A DNA stretch of 64,000 bases from Bacteroidota bacterium (GTDB taxonomy: Bacteria > Bacteroidota > Bacteroidia > Chitinophagales > Chitinophagaceae). This document shows positions 1-9,200 of this stretch, piece by piece; positions within the stretch are counted from its first letter, which is position 1, and each line of letters starts with the position of its first letter. The stretch lies in assembly GCA_005882315.1 (NCBI GenBank), contig VBAR01000001.1:1933736-1997735 (forward strand). Direction: 5' to 3'. The position numbers and the translations under genes were made by a program. The notes beneath the pieces were generated by a model. That model was not told the DNA's origin. It saw nothing but the letters and a program-made list of their open reading frames with translations, and did no database searches.

Positions 1-567
1 CTGAATTTACATTTTCTCGACGGAACATTCAATGAAGGATTGAAACTGGTGCCGTATATTGAAGGAAAGCTGGATGAATATGGACTCTTCCTTGATCGTC
101 ATCGGGTATTGGTATTTTATTATAAAGTTGCCAGCATGTATTTCGGTGCCGGTAGAAATGAAAAGGCAATTGATTACCTGAACAAGATCATCAACTGGCG
201 AATGGACTTGCGTACCGATCTGCAATGTTATGCAAGACTATTGCACTTAATTGCCCATTATGAACTCGGCAATTTTGAATTATTGGAATATCTCACCAAA
301 TCAGTTTACCGGTTTATGGCAAAAATGGAAAACCTGAGTATGGTAGAGGAGGAGATGTTTAAATTTTTACGTCGGTCATTTAAAGTTGGTGCAAAAGCAT
401 TAAAACCTGAGTTTGAAAAATTACTTGACAAGCTGAAAAAATATGAAGGTAATCGTTTTGAAACCCGTGCATTTGCCTATCTCGATGTAATATCCTGGCT
501 GGAAAGTAAAATTGATAATGTGCCGGTGATGGAAATAATCAGGAGGAAGTATGAGAAGAGGAAATAA
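1..567 (+). CDS. C-terminal part of a helical-repeat (TPR-like) protein, 5' truncated
   Basis: Frame 1 is open from the first base to a TAA at 565-567, so the gene begins upstream of the window. The visible 188 residues are mostly amphipathic helices. A TPR-like segment (YYKVASMYFGAGRNEKAIDYLNKII) is followed by further helical pairs and a basic C-terminus (RRKYEKRK). No catalytic motif or membrane segment is visible. I do not recognise a named family; a role as a protein-interaction scaffold is only an inference from the helical repeats. A terminator-like hairpin follows at about 594-629. Confidence 0.6.
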   Translation: MNLHFLDGTFNEGLKLVPYIEGKLDEYGLFLDRHRVLVFYYKVASMYFGAGRNEKAIDYLNKIINWRMDLRTDLQCYARLLHLIAHYELGNFELLEYLTKSVYRFMAKMENLSMVEEEMFKFLRRSFKVGAKALKPEFEKLLDKLKKYEGNRFETRAFAYLDVISWLESKIDNVPVMEIIRRKYEKRK

Positions 568-593
568 AAATAGTGCATCTTAACTTTATTGTA

Positions 594-629
594 AGGCCAG
601 CCCTGATTGAAGGAACTGGTCTTTTTTTT
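594..629 (+). terminator. Rho-independent terminator after the truncated first gene
   Basis: A 7-bp stem (AGGCCAG at 594-600 with CTGGTCT at 616-622, one G-T pair) is followed by a run of eight T. It lies 27 bp after the stop codon of the first gene and before the oxidoreductase gene at 721. Confidence 0.6.
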
Positions 630-720
630 GTAAGACCATTCCGACCTTAAAAAATTTTCCTGCAGAAAGTTTAACTAATGAAGTAGATTTAATAAATACT
701 TTTATTTAAAATAGAAACAT

Positions 721-2076
721 ATGTCGCAGTCACGCAGAAATTTTATAAAGAAAACAGCCATCACCACGGCCGGTGTTTATATGGGAGCTTCAGCTTTCAG
801 CGCTACGAGTTATAATAAAATTATCGGTGCTAATGACCGCGTTAGAGTCGGTGTGGTTGGGTTTTCGGATCGGCACAGGAGTTCACATATGCCCTGTTTT
901 ATGAATCATTATAAAGAATTGAATTTTGATCTTGTAGCCGTATCGGATATCTGGAAAAAAAGAAGAGAAGACGGTGCTGCTGTCTGGAAAGAAAAAATGG
1001 GACATGATGTTACTGCCTGCCGTAACAATGAAGAAATGTACGATAAGAAATTAGTGGACGCTGTATTCGTCAGCACAGCAGATTTTCAGCATGCGCTGCA
1101 TGCAATAGAAGCGGTAAAAGCAGGTTGTGATGTTTATTGTGAGAAACCTTTCGCCGAAACAATGGAAGATAACCGTGCAGCATTAAAAGCAATTAAAGCA
1201 TCAGACAGAATTGTACAAATAGGTTCACAAAGAAGAAGCGGGGCGAATTACCATGCAGCCAATGATTTTATACGATCAGGAAAATTTGGTGCTATCACCA
1301 AGGTTGAATTAACATGGGATGTCAATCAACCCGGCCGCTGGCGCAGACCATCGGTAGTTCCGTTGTTAAAAGAAGAAGACACTGACTGGAAACGTTTTTT
1401 AATGAACAGGCCCAAGGATTCATTTGATCCAAGGAAATATTTGGAGTTCCGTTTGTTCTGGCCTTATTCATCAGGCTTGCCCGGTCAGTGGATGAGTCAC
1501 CAGATAGATACGGTGCATTGGTTTACCGGTTTACAGCATCCACGCAGTGTGGTTGCTAACGGAGGTATTTATATGTGGAAAGACGGAAGAAAGAATTGGG
1601 ATACTATCACAGCGGTTTTTGATTATGGCCCTTCGAATGATATGGCATCAGGTTTCCAGGTTACGTTTGAGTCCCGTATGCACAACGGCGATGAAAGACC
1701 TGCGGAAATATATTACTCCAATGGAGGTGAATTAAATTTGAATACCAATATGGTTTCTCCAAGAGGCGGGTTAACAAAAAGGTTTGCTGATGAGATGGGT
1801 GTACAACCAAATTTATTGACCGAACAAACTTTATCAATAGTGGAACCGGTAAGTGCATCCGCTAATACAGGCGGAGATAAACTTACATCCAACCATGTTC
1901 GTAACTGGATGGAATGTATACGCAGCCGCAAACAACCCAATGGACCGGTAGAAGCAGGGTATAGCCATTCAATTGCTACCATCATGACCAATGCCGCCGT
2001 TCATACTGGCGCCAAAGTAACTTTTGATGAGAAAACACAGGAAATAATGGCAAATGGAAAAGTTTTTAAGTATTAA
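721..2076 (+). CDS. Tat-exported Gfo/Idh/MocA family oxidoreductase
   Basis: A 451-residue protein. It starts with a twin-arginine signal (SRRNFIKK, residues 4-11) and a hydrophobic stretch to about residue 30, so export of a folded, NAD(P)-loaded enzyme is likely. A Rossmann segment follows (VRVGVVGF, residues 41-48; the usual GxGxxG is degenerate), then the family EKP motif at residues 141-143, whose Lys is normally catalytic. The C-terminal alpha/beta domain has the tryptophan-rich GQWMSHQIDTVHW segment typical of the Bacteroidota sugar-dehydrogenase-like clade. The gene at 2089 follows after 12 bp and encodes a DUF6807 protein, a pairing that points to carbohydrate metabolism. The substrate is unknown. 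Confidence 0.85.
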   Translation: MSQSRRNFIKKTAITTAGVYMGASAFSATSYNKIIGANDRVRVGVVGFSDRHRSSHMPCFMNHYKELNFDLVAVSDIWKKRREDGAAVWKEKMGHDVTACRNNEEMYDKKLVDAVFVSTADFQHALHAIEAVKAGCDVYCEKPFAETMEDNRAALKAIKASDRIVQIGSQRRSGANYHAANDFIRSGKFGAITKVELTWDVNQPGRWRRPSVVPLLKEEDTDWKRFLMNRPKDSFDPRKYLEFRLFWPYSSGLPGQWMSHQIDTVHWFTGLQHPRSVVANGGIYMWKDGRKNWDTITAVFDYGPSNDMASGFQVTFESRMHNGDERPAEIYYSNGGELNLNTNMVSPRGGLTKRFADEMGVQPNLLTEQTLSIVEPVSASANTGGDKLTSNHVRNWMECIRSRKQPNGPVEAGYSHSIATIMTNAAVHTGAKVTFDEKTQEIMANGKVFKY

Positions 2077-2088
2077 TTTCTTCAGATC

Positions 2089-3129
2089 ATGAATAAGTTA
2101 TTTTCCTTTTTGATTTTATTATCAGTAAGCAAGGCGGCTATTGCCCAACCATCAACAGGTTTTAGTATTGTAGAAAAAAAAGATAAGAAACAGGTTGATA
2201 TTTTATTTAATAATAAATTGCTGACAGCTTATTGTTATTATGATTCAAGCAGGAAACCGGTACTGTTTCCTGTAAATACAGTAGATGGAATAACGGTAAC
2301 ACGCAGCTATCCTTTTCAAATGATAGCCGGTGAAAGAACCGATCATCCGCATCATACCGGTATCTGGCTGAATTATGAATCAGTGAATGGTCTTGATTTC
2401 TGGAATAACTCTACGGCAATAGCTCCTGAAAAAAGAAACCTGTACGGAACTATCATTCACCAGAAAATTGTCAGTAAGAAAACAAATGGTAAGGGTGCAT
2501 CACTTACTACTTCTGCAATTTGGGTTAGACCTGATGCTAAAGTATTATTGAAAGAACAAACGACTTTCAATTTCAGCGTTAAAGAAAATAATTTTATAAT
2601 TGATCGCATTACTACTTTAACTGCTGCAGACACTACTGTAGTTTTTAAAGATGTAAAAGATGGAATGTTTGCAATACGTGTTGCAAGAGAACTGGAACTG
2701 CCTTCCAAAGAAAAAAGCAGCTTTGTTGATGATAAAGGAAATGTAACAACAATTGCTCCATCAGGTGCAGCAGATGTTACCGGCATGTATTACAGTAGCA
2801 ATGGATTGAAAGGGGATTCTGTCTGGAGCACCAAAGGAGAATGGGTAATGCTGACAGGAAAAAAAGACGGAAAGGATATTACCATAGGCATGTTTGATCA
2901 TCCTTCTAATGTTGGCTATCCTGCTTACTGGCATGCAAGAGGCTATGGTTTGTTTGCAGTAAATCCACTGGGACGGAAAATATTCAGCAATGGAAAAGAG
3001 GAATTGAATTTTTCTTTGCAGCCCGGAAAGTCAGTTACATTTCGTTACAGGGTAGTTATACATTCCGGCAGTATTTTGGCAAACGATGATATGAATAAGT
3101 TTGCTGCGGATTTTTCTAAGGTTAAATAA
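2089..3129 (+). CDS. DUF6807 (PmoA-like) family secreted protein
   Basis: A 346-residue protein with a cleavable signal peptide (residues 1 to about 20, ending AIAQ). The family signature is clear: a segment reading PFQMIAGERTDHPHHTGIW, then KDGMFAIRVA, and a late FDHPSNVGYPAYWHARGYG segment, rich in conserved His and Asp. The family is often labelled methane oxygenase PmoA, but this is a poor functional guide; it is a soluble beta-sandwich family common beside Gfo/Idh/MocA oxidoreductases. Co-transcription with the oxidoreductase 12 bp upstream is likely. Role inferred: a periplasmic accessory to sugar oxidation or binding. Confidence 0.8.
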   Translation: MNKLFSFLILLSVSKAAIAQPSTGFSIVEKKDKKQVDILFNNKLLTAYCYYDSSRKPVLFPVNTVDGITVTRSYPFQMIAGERTDHPHHTGIWLNYESVNGLDFWNNSTAIAPEKRNLYGTIIHQKIVSKKTNGKGASLTTSAIWVRPDAKVLLKEQTTFNFSVKENNFIIDRITTLTAADTTVVFKDVKDGMFAIRVARELELPSKEKSSFVDDKGNVTTIAPSGAADVTGMYYSSNGLKGDSVWSTKGEWVMLTGKKDGKDITIGMFDHPSNVGYPAYWHARGYGLFAVNPLGRKIFSNGKEELNFSLQPGKSVTFRYRVVIHSGSILANDDMNKFAADFSKVK

Positions 3130-3149
3130 AACAAATAATCTTTCATTTG

Positions 3150-3253
3150 CGGAGACTGAGGGATTCGTCCTGGTGTATCGGGACGATACGGTTTCCCGTA
3201 TACACACTTTCTCCCGATCCCGATATATCGGGAGGACTCCTTCAAACACTCGG
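3150..3253 (-). pseudogene. Degenerate tRNA-Ser copy A with palindromic insertions
   Basis: Read on the minus strand, this matches the intact tRNA-Ser at 3527-3614 in blocks: CCGAGTG and TTGAAGGAG of the D region, AAAGTGTGTATAC after the anticodon loop, and GAATCCCT plus AGTCTCCGCAAATG at the 3' end. The 5' acceptor strand is missing. The anticodon arm is replaced by a palindromic segment containing CCCGATATATCGGG. The 5' half of the T arm is replaced by a second imperfect palindrome. No anticodon remains, so it cannot be a working tRNA. It abuts the stop codon of the GIY-YIG gene. Confidence 0.75.
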
Positions 3254-3523
3254 TTAAAATTTATTTCTCCAGCTTAGTATTAATTGTTCTATATATTTTC
3301 TGCTTTTCATTTTCTTTATTTCTTTCTCTCTTTTCAAGGCTTCACTCCGGGAACTATAAACTTCAAAATATACTAACCTTAAAGGTCTTTTTGATGAAGT
3401 GTATTTGCTCATTCCATCGGTATGTTTTGACATACGGGAATCCAAATCGTCGCATTGGCCGACATAAAATGAAAAATCCTTCTGGCTTTGAAGGATATAA
3501 ACATAAAATCTTTCAGATTCCAT
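3254..3523 (-). CDS. GIY-YIG nuclease domain protein (UPF0213/YhbQ-like)
   Basis: An 89-residue single-domain protein. The GIY-YIG fold is visible: FYVYIL (residues 6-11) for the GIY part, YVG (20-22) for the YIG part, a conserved Arg at 30, His at 34, and the family tail KREKEIKKMKSRKYIEQLI. The family cuts DNA and includes homing-type and repair nucleases. The ATG lies 4 nt past the tRNA-Ser end, and the stop codon touches the damaged tRNA copy A, so the gene exactly fills the space between two tRNA-Ser 3' ends. This placement suggests a selfish or homing-like gene using tRNA-Ser as its site (inference). It probably reads through from the tRNA promoter. Confidence 0.85.
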   Translation of the reverse strand: MESERFYVYILQSQKDFSFYVGQCDDLDSRMSKHTDGMSKYTSSKRPLRLVYFEVYSSRSEALKREKEIKKMKSRKYIEQLILSWRNKF

Positions 3524-3526
3524 TTG

Positions 3527-3614
3527 CGGAGACTAAGGGATTCGAACCCTTGATACCCTTTTGAGGTATACACACTTTCCAGGCGTGCTCCTTCAACCAC
3601 TCGGACAAGTCTCC
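3527..3614 (-). tRNA. tRNA-Ser (anticodon GGA)
   Basis: An 88-nt class II tRNA. The acceptor strands GGAGACT and AGTCTCC pair perfectly. The anticodon loop CTGGAAA has GGA at 3578-3580, the long variable arm pairs TACC with GGTA, and the T loop is GGTTCGAATCC. The sequence closely follows the bacterial tRNA-Ser(GGA) pattern. The discriminator is G and CCA is not encoded (GCAA follows). The GIY-YIG gene starts 4 nt downstream, and a truncated tRNA copy lies just upstream. Confidence 0.96.
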
Positions 3615-3642
3615 TTTGATTTAAGCTTTAGTGAGCAGTTTT

Positions 3643-3701
3643 CCGTATACACACTTTCTCCCGATGTGTCGGGACTCCTTCAACCACTCGGACAAGTCTC
3701 C
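3643..3701 (-). pseudogene. Truncated tRNA-Ser copy B with palindrome in the anticodon arm
   Basis: The minus strand reads the same first 28 bases as the intact tRNA-Ser (GGAGACTTGTCCGAGTGG and on through TTGAAGGAG). It then has a palindrome (TCCCGACACATCGGGA) in place of the anticodon arm, resumes with AAAGTGTGTATAC, and stops. The variable arm, T arm and 3' acceptor strand are absent. It sits directly behind a promoter-like box, between that box and the intact tRNA. Confidence 0.75.
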
Positions 3702-3711
3702 TAAAGGGCAG

Positions 3712-3719
3712 CAAAAATA
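3712..3719 (-). promoter_or_regulatory. Putative -7 box for the tRNA-Ser / GIY-YIG unit
   Basis: The minus strand reads TATTTTTG, a full match to the Bacteroidota TAnnTTTG box, about 11 bp before the 5' end of damaged tRNA copy B. No convincing -33 TTTG is seen. If used, one transcript would cover copy B, the intact tRNA, the GIY-YIG gene and copy A. Confidence 0.4.
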
Positions 3720-3761
3720 GGGAGAAAGTTCTACCAGTCATTCATTCTGTTTCATCTCTTT

Positions 3762-5228
3762 TTAACTGGCTTTTTGTGGCGATAGCTGATATGCATGCTC
3801 ATTTTGCTTTTCAAAGCTAATTGTAAACTCGGTGCCTTTATTTACCTGGCTTTGCATGCTGATCTTTGCATTGTGTGATTGTATTATTGAATAAGAAGCT
3901 GTAAGCCCGAGTCCCATACCATTTTTTTTCAATGTAAAAAAGGGGTCAAATAGTTTAGATACGTAATCCTGCGGAATGCCGGGTCCGTTATCCTTTATTG
4001 ACACTTCATAATTATTCCCTGAAGCCGTTACGCTGGTAGTAAGCGAGCCATTTGTATCCATAGCTTCAATAGCATTAATAATAATATTTGTAAATGCAAT
4101 TGCAAGTTTTGCTTTATCAGCTTTTATAAAAACAGGAGTAGAAGGAAAATCCTTTTTTACATTGATCTTTTTAAGATTGATACGATCAGAAGTAACCGAA
4201 AGGCTTTCTTCAAGAATGTCTTCCAGCGAATGCATTTCGAATAATAACTCTGAGGATTTTGCCATGTTTAATAATTCAGAGATAATATGATTTATGCGAA
4301 GTGAATTTCTATGTATAATATCCATAAATCCAATTTGCGAATCATCTTTATCTTCCGCTAATAGTTGGTCAATAGACAAAATAATATTATTTAACGGGTT
4401 TCTGATCTCATGTGCAAGCATCCGTGTCAGCCTTTCATTGGCTGCCATTTTTTCTGCCTGGAGATTGGCAATTTCAGCTACCCTGATTTTTGTTATGTCG
4501 TGTATAATTCCATGCACTAATCTTTCACCTTCGGATTGCTCCTGGTAATCGAGAGATAAAAGACAATCCCTTATTTCTTTTTTTTCATTTACTATTTTAA
4601 TTTCTGCATCTTCAACAGATGCAGCTTTCAATATTTCCCGTGTAGTATCACGATTTTCTGAAATAAACTCAAATAAGTTGCGGCCATTGAGATTTTTTTC
4701 GGAACACCCTAATAGCTGGATAGCTGCATCATTTACTTCTATAAAGTTGAGCTTATCATCGGCAATAAAAACAGCGTCTTTAGAATGTTCAAAAAGATTG
4801 CGGTACTTATTTTCTCTTGTTTTTAATTCTTTGAGAAAGTTAGCTCTCTCCAATGCATATCGAATACATCGTTCTAATTTCTCTGTATTCAGATCAGATT
4901 TTATAAGGTAATCAGTAGCCCCCTTTTCCATAGCTTTTATATCTATGGATTTATTACCTAAACCAGTCAATAATATAATAGGGTCAGTATATTTTAATGC
5001 CTCAACTTCATCAAGTAGGTCCAACCCTGTTTTTTCCCATAAAAAATAATCGACAAAATAAATATTGTATTGTTTTTTTTTGATTGCTTCAATAGCTGCA
5101 TCATAATCGTTATGCCAGTCAACAACGAAATTGCTTCCTTCGATCTCGGAGATATAGTCCTTGATTATTAAAAAGTCGTCCTCATCATCTTCTACGATAG
5201 CGATTCGGATCGTATTCCCATTTAGCAT
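3762..5228 (-). CDS. Receiver-PAS-histidine kinase
   Basis: A 488-residue soluble protein. An N-terminal receiver domain (residues 8-125) has acidic residues EDD at 13-15 and phospho-acceptor Asp60 (FVDYF). A PAS domain (about 138-255) follows, then a HisKA domain with His273 (LAHEIRNPL), and an ATPase domain with N box (IIINAIEAM), G1 box (DNGPGIP) and GMGLGL. There is no membrane segment or DNA-binding output, so it probably takes phosphate or signal from a partner and passes it on. It is divergent from the receiver gene at 5393 and lies in the 3.8-13.7 kb phosphorelay cluster. Confidence 0.9.
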   Translation of the reverse strand: MLNGNTIRIAIVEDDEDDFLIIKDYISEIEGSNFVVDWHNDYDAAIEAIKKKQYNIYFVDYFLWEKTGLDLLDEVEALKYTDPIILLTGLGNKSIDIKAMEKGATDYLIKSDLNTEKLERCIRYALERANFLKELKTRENKYRNLFEHSKDAVFIADDKLNFIEVNDAAIQLLGCSEKNLNGRNLFEFISENRDTTREILKAASVEDAEIKIVNEKKEIRDCLLSLDYQEQSEGERLVHGIIHDITKIRVAEIANLQAEKMAANERLTRMLAHEIRNPLNNIILSIDQLLAEDKDDSQIGFMDIIHRNSLRINHIISELLNMAKSSELLFEMHSLEDILEESLSVTSDRINLKKINVKKDFPSTPVFIKADKAKLAIAFTNIIINAIEAMDTNGSLTTSVTASGNNYEVSIKDNGPGIPQDYVSKLFDPFFTLKKNGMGLGLTASYSIIQSHNAKISMQSQVNKGTEFTISFEKQNEHAYQLSPQKAS

Positions 5229-5320
5229 TTAATGATGATTTAAGTTGTTTTTTTACATGGGCTTAGTTGACGACTTGCAATGATGCAGACGGACTTTTAG
5301 TAAGCAAATACAGTTCCTTT

Positions 5321-5350
5321 TTTGAAATTATAAATACAAGCGTAATTTCA
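5321..5350 (+). promoter_or_regulatory. Putative promoter of the receiver gene at 5393
   Basis: TTTG at 5321-5324, an 18-bp spacer, then TAATTTCA at 5343-5350, close to the Bacteroidota TTTG...TAnnTTTG pattern. It lies about 40 bp upstream of the ATG in the divergent region between two signalling genes. Confidence 0.35.
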
Positions 5351-5392
5351 CGACTTATAATTGCAATTAAAAAGACATTGTAATTTACTAAA

Positions 5393-5734
5393 ATGAGAAA
5401 AAAAATTCTAATAATTGATGATGAAGTTGACTTCTGTACAATTATGAAAGGATATTTAGGAAAAAGAAATTATGATGTTCTTGTCGCTTATAATATCCAG
5501 GCTGGTATTTTTCTTATAGATGAAATTAATCCTGATATTTTGCTTTTGGATAATAACCTGCCAGATGGTAATGGATGGAAATTTGTACCCCAAATCGTGG
5601 AAAAAAATCCACGGTTGAGGATTATTTTAATCAGTGCACATCTGCATAAATCAGATTTTGTTTCCACAAATGAAAATATAATAGTGCTGGAAAAGCCCAT
5701 TTCTCTACAAGTATTAGAAGAAACTTTGAGGTAA
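5393..5734 (+). CDS. Single-domain response regulator (receiver only)
   Basis: 113 residues covering one CheY-like receiver: acidic pocket IIDDE (7-11), phospho-acceptor Asp53 (LLLDNNLPDG), the Ser/Thr switch in LISAH, and the conserved Lys in EKPIS. No output domain is present, so it probably works by phosphotransfer or protein contact within the surrounding cluster of kinases. It is divergent from the receiver-PAS-kinase gene and convergent with the receiver at 5745-6173, with only 10 bp between the two stop codons and no clear terminator. Confidence 0.88.
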   Translation: MRKKILIIDDEVDFCTIMKGYLGKRNYDVLVAYNIQAGIFLIDEINPDILLLDNNLPDGNGWKFVPQIVEKNPRLRIILISAHLHKSDFVSTNENIIVLEKPISLQVLEETLR

Positions 5735-5744
5735 AAAATAGATT

Positions 5745-6173
5745 TTAAACCAGGCAAAGTGAAAGCATATAACGGGCTATTTTTTCGAGATCTTGAACAT
5801 TGTTGGGCTTAATAACATAATCCAATGCACCAAGCTCTATACAAATTTGCTTGAATTTTTCCGATGGAGAAGTACTCCAAACTACACGGGGAATATGTTT
5901 ATATCGTTCATTTGTCTTCAATTCACGTAAAATATCAGCACCATTAAGTCCCGGCATATTATAATCTAATACAATCAGGCAAGGCATCTGGTCATCACGT
6001 AATTTTTCGAGGGCAGATAGTATTTCGCCTCCATTGTTTACAAAAAAAAGTATGAATGACTTATCAATAGAAATGAAAACTTCTTTTAGCATTTCCTGAT
6101 CGTCAGTATCGTCTTCTCCCAAAAGGATAAATTTGGGAGGTGTATCTTGGTCTATAACTACTTTTTGTGGCAC
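5745..6173 (-). CDS. Single-domain response regulator (Rcp1-like)
   Basis: 142 residues. The receiver domain starts after a short N-terminal extension: acidic pocket GEDDTDD (19-25), phospho-acceptor Asp70 (IVLDYNMPGLNG), switch residues in VVWSTSPS, and Lys in VIKPNN. The ELKTNERYKHIPRVVWSTS style is typical of the Rcp1 group, the partners of cytoplasmic hybrid kinases and phytochromes. There is no output domain. It is divergent from the giant HAMP-repeat kinase at 6298 and may be its phosphate sink or shuttle (inference from position). Confidence 0.88.
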   Translation of the reverse strand: MPQKVVIDQDTPPKFILLGEDDTDDQEMLKEVFISIDKSFILFFVNNGGEILSALEKLRDDQMPCLIVLDYNMPGLNGADILRELKTNERYKHIPRVVWSTSPSEKFKQICIELGALDYVIKPNNVQDLEKIARYMLSLCLV

Positions 6174-6297
6174 AAATTTTTCGGATAAAAGTGACTTTAC
6201 ACTCGAAAGATAAGGCTTTCCTCTATTCCACAGTATTAACCAGAGGAAATTTGTGCATAGAGCAGAACACTCTTTTCCCTTTTAAAGAACATTAAAT

Positions 6298-9200
6298 ATG
6301 AAGAAAAAGACCAAGCCCCCTGTTAAAGCTGCTGCTGCGGCTTCCGTTGACAATTTACTCCTCGAACCAATGCCATCCAGATCGAAGAATGGTAATGGTA
6401 AACATAAATCAAACGGGAGTACAAGCAAGAGTCATTATAGTTCGAACAATGATTATTCAGAAGAACTCGATAACAGGGAGTTACTTCGTTTATTGATCCA
6501 GGTAAAAGAAGGAAATTTCAGTGTTCGCATGCCGTCAGATAAGCTAGGCATCAGCGGAAAAATATGTGATACACTTAATGATATTATCTTGCTTAATGAG
6601 GCACTGATGAATGAATTAACTAAGGCCCGTAATACCATCGGCAGTAAAGGGCACTTAAATCATCGTGTGGAATTGCCAAAATATGCCAGGGGTTCATGGG
6701 CTTCTGGTGTTGAATCTATCAATAGTTTGATATCAGATCTTGTTCATCCAACAATTGAAATAGCTCACGTTATCAGTTCTGTTGCAAAAGGAAATCTTTC
6801 ACAGGAAATGCCGCTGAAAATTGGCGATCACGTTTTACAGGGTGAGTTTGCAAAAATTGCTGCAGAGGTAAACGACATGGTAAAACAGTTGAACTTGTTT
6901 TCAATGGAGGTAACCCGTGTTGCCCGTGAGGTTGGTTCAGAAGGAAAATTGGGTGGACAAGCAAAAGTAAAAGGGGTAGCAGGTGTATGGAAAGACCTTA
7001 CTGACTCAGTAAACCAGATGGCTGGTAATCTTACAGCGCAAGTAAGAAATATTGCAGAGGTAACAACTGCGGTGGCAAGAGGTGACTTAAGAAAAAAGAT
7101 CACGGTGGATGTGCAGGGCGAAATTCTTGAATTAAAAAATACGATCAATAACCTTGTTGACCAGTTAAATTCATTCTCATCAGAAGTAACTCGTGTTGCG
7201 AGAGAAGTTGGTACTGAAGGAAAATTGGGTGGTCAAGCTGAAGTAAAAGGTATTGGTGGAACGTGGAAAGACTTAACGGATTCAGTAAACCAAATGGCTT
7301 CGAACTTAACAGGCCAGGTAAGAAATATTGCCGAGGTTACAACGGCGGTTGCAAGAGGTGACCTGTCAAGAAAAATTACAGTGGATGTAAAAGGTGAAAT
7401 TCTTGAATTGAAAAACACGATCAACACGATGGTGGATCAGTTGAATTCATTTTCAGTTGAGGTAACCCGTGTGGCAAGAGAGGTAGGTAGTGAAGGAAAA
7501 CTCGGTGGACAAGCAACGGTAAAAGGAATTGGTGGTGTATGGAAAGACTTAACTGATTCTGTAAACCAAATGGCCGGCAACCTTACAGCACAAGTAAGAA
7601 ATATTGCGGAAGTAACCACAGCGGTTGCGAAAGGTGACTTGTCAAGAAAAATTACAGTGGATGTAAAAGGGGAGATCCTTGAATTGAAAGATACGATCAA
7701 CACGATGGTGGATCAGTTGAACTCGTTTGCATCAGAGGTAACCCGTGTTGCATTGGAAGTTGGTACAGAAGGAAAACTTGGCGGTCAGGCAAAAGTGCAG
7801 GATGTGGGTGGTACATGGAAAGACTTAACAGAGTCAGTAAATCAAATGGCCTCCAATCTTACTGCCCAGGTAAGAAATATTGCTGATGTAACGACTGCGG
7901 TTGCAACAGGTGACCTTTCTAAAAAAATTACAGTAAACGTTGCGGGTGAAATTCTTGAGTTAAAGAATACGATCAACACGATGGTGGATCAGTTGAACTC
8001 ATTCGCATCTGAGGTAACCCGTGTTGCATTGGAAGTTGGTACAGAAGGTAAATTGGGAGGACAAGCAAAAGTGCAGGGTGTAGGTGGTACATGGAAAGAC
8101 TTAACAGATTCAGTAAATCAAATGGGATCAAATCTTACTGCACAGGTAAGAAATATTGCCGAAGTAACAACGGCCGTAGCAAAAGGAGACTTGTCAAGAA
8201 AGATTACAGTTGACGTAAAAGGCGAGATCCTTGAATTGAAAAATACGATCAACACGATGGTGGATCAGTTGAATTCATTTGGTTCAGAGGTATTCCGCGT
8301 TGCCCGTGAGGTTGGTTCCGAAGGTATGCTTGGTGGACAAGCAGACGTACCCGGTGTGGAAGGTCTTTGGAAAGATTTGACAGACTCAGTAAATAAAATG
8401 GCTTCGAATCTTACATCACAAGTAAGAAATATTGCCGAAGTAACTACAGCCGTAGCCAATGGAGACTTATCAAGAAAAATTGAAGTGGATGTAAAAGGAG
8501 AGATCCTTGAATTAAAAAATACCATCAATACGATGGTGGAACAGCTCCGTGCCTTTGCCTCAGAAGTAACCCGTGTTGCGAGAGAAGTTGGTACAGACGG
8601 GAAACTCGGTGGGCAAGCAAATGTGCCTGGCGTTGGGGGTACCTGGAAAGATTTGACAGACTCAGTGAATCAGATGGCAGGTAACCTCACCGCACAGGTG
8701 CGAAATATTGCAGATGTTGCGATCGCTGTGGCAAATGGTGATATGTCAAGAAAAATTACCGTTGACGTTCGCGGTGAGATCTTACAATTGAAAGAAACAT
8801 TGAACACAATGGTTGACCAGTTGCGTGCCTTCGCGTCAGAGGTAACCCGTGTTGCCCGTGAGGTTGGAACCGATGGCAAACTCGGTGGTCAAGCATTCGT
8901 ACCGGGTGTTGCTGGTACATGGAAAGACCTGACTGACTCAGTAAACCAAATGACTGGTAACCTTACATCACAAGTAAGAAACATCGCCGAAGTAACAAAA
9001 GCGGTTGCATCTGGTGACTTAACTAAAAAAGTAACCATCGATGTAAAAGGAGAAATTTTCGATTTGAAAAATACGATCAACACGATGGTGGATCAGTTGA
9101 ATTCATTTTCTATTGAGGTGACCCGTGTTGCAAGAGAAGTTGGTACCGAAGGTAAACTTGGAGGCCAGGCAGAAGTACAGGGTGTGGCAGGTACGTGGAA

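Noticed and set aside
3409-3600. Open frame of 63 codons running through the tRNA-Ser
   Set aside because: It reads the tRNA sequence in sense (the GFESLSLR peptide is the T-arm region translated), overlaps the GIY-YIG gene in another frame and has no protein features.
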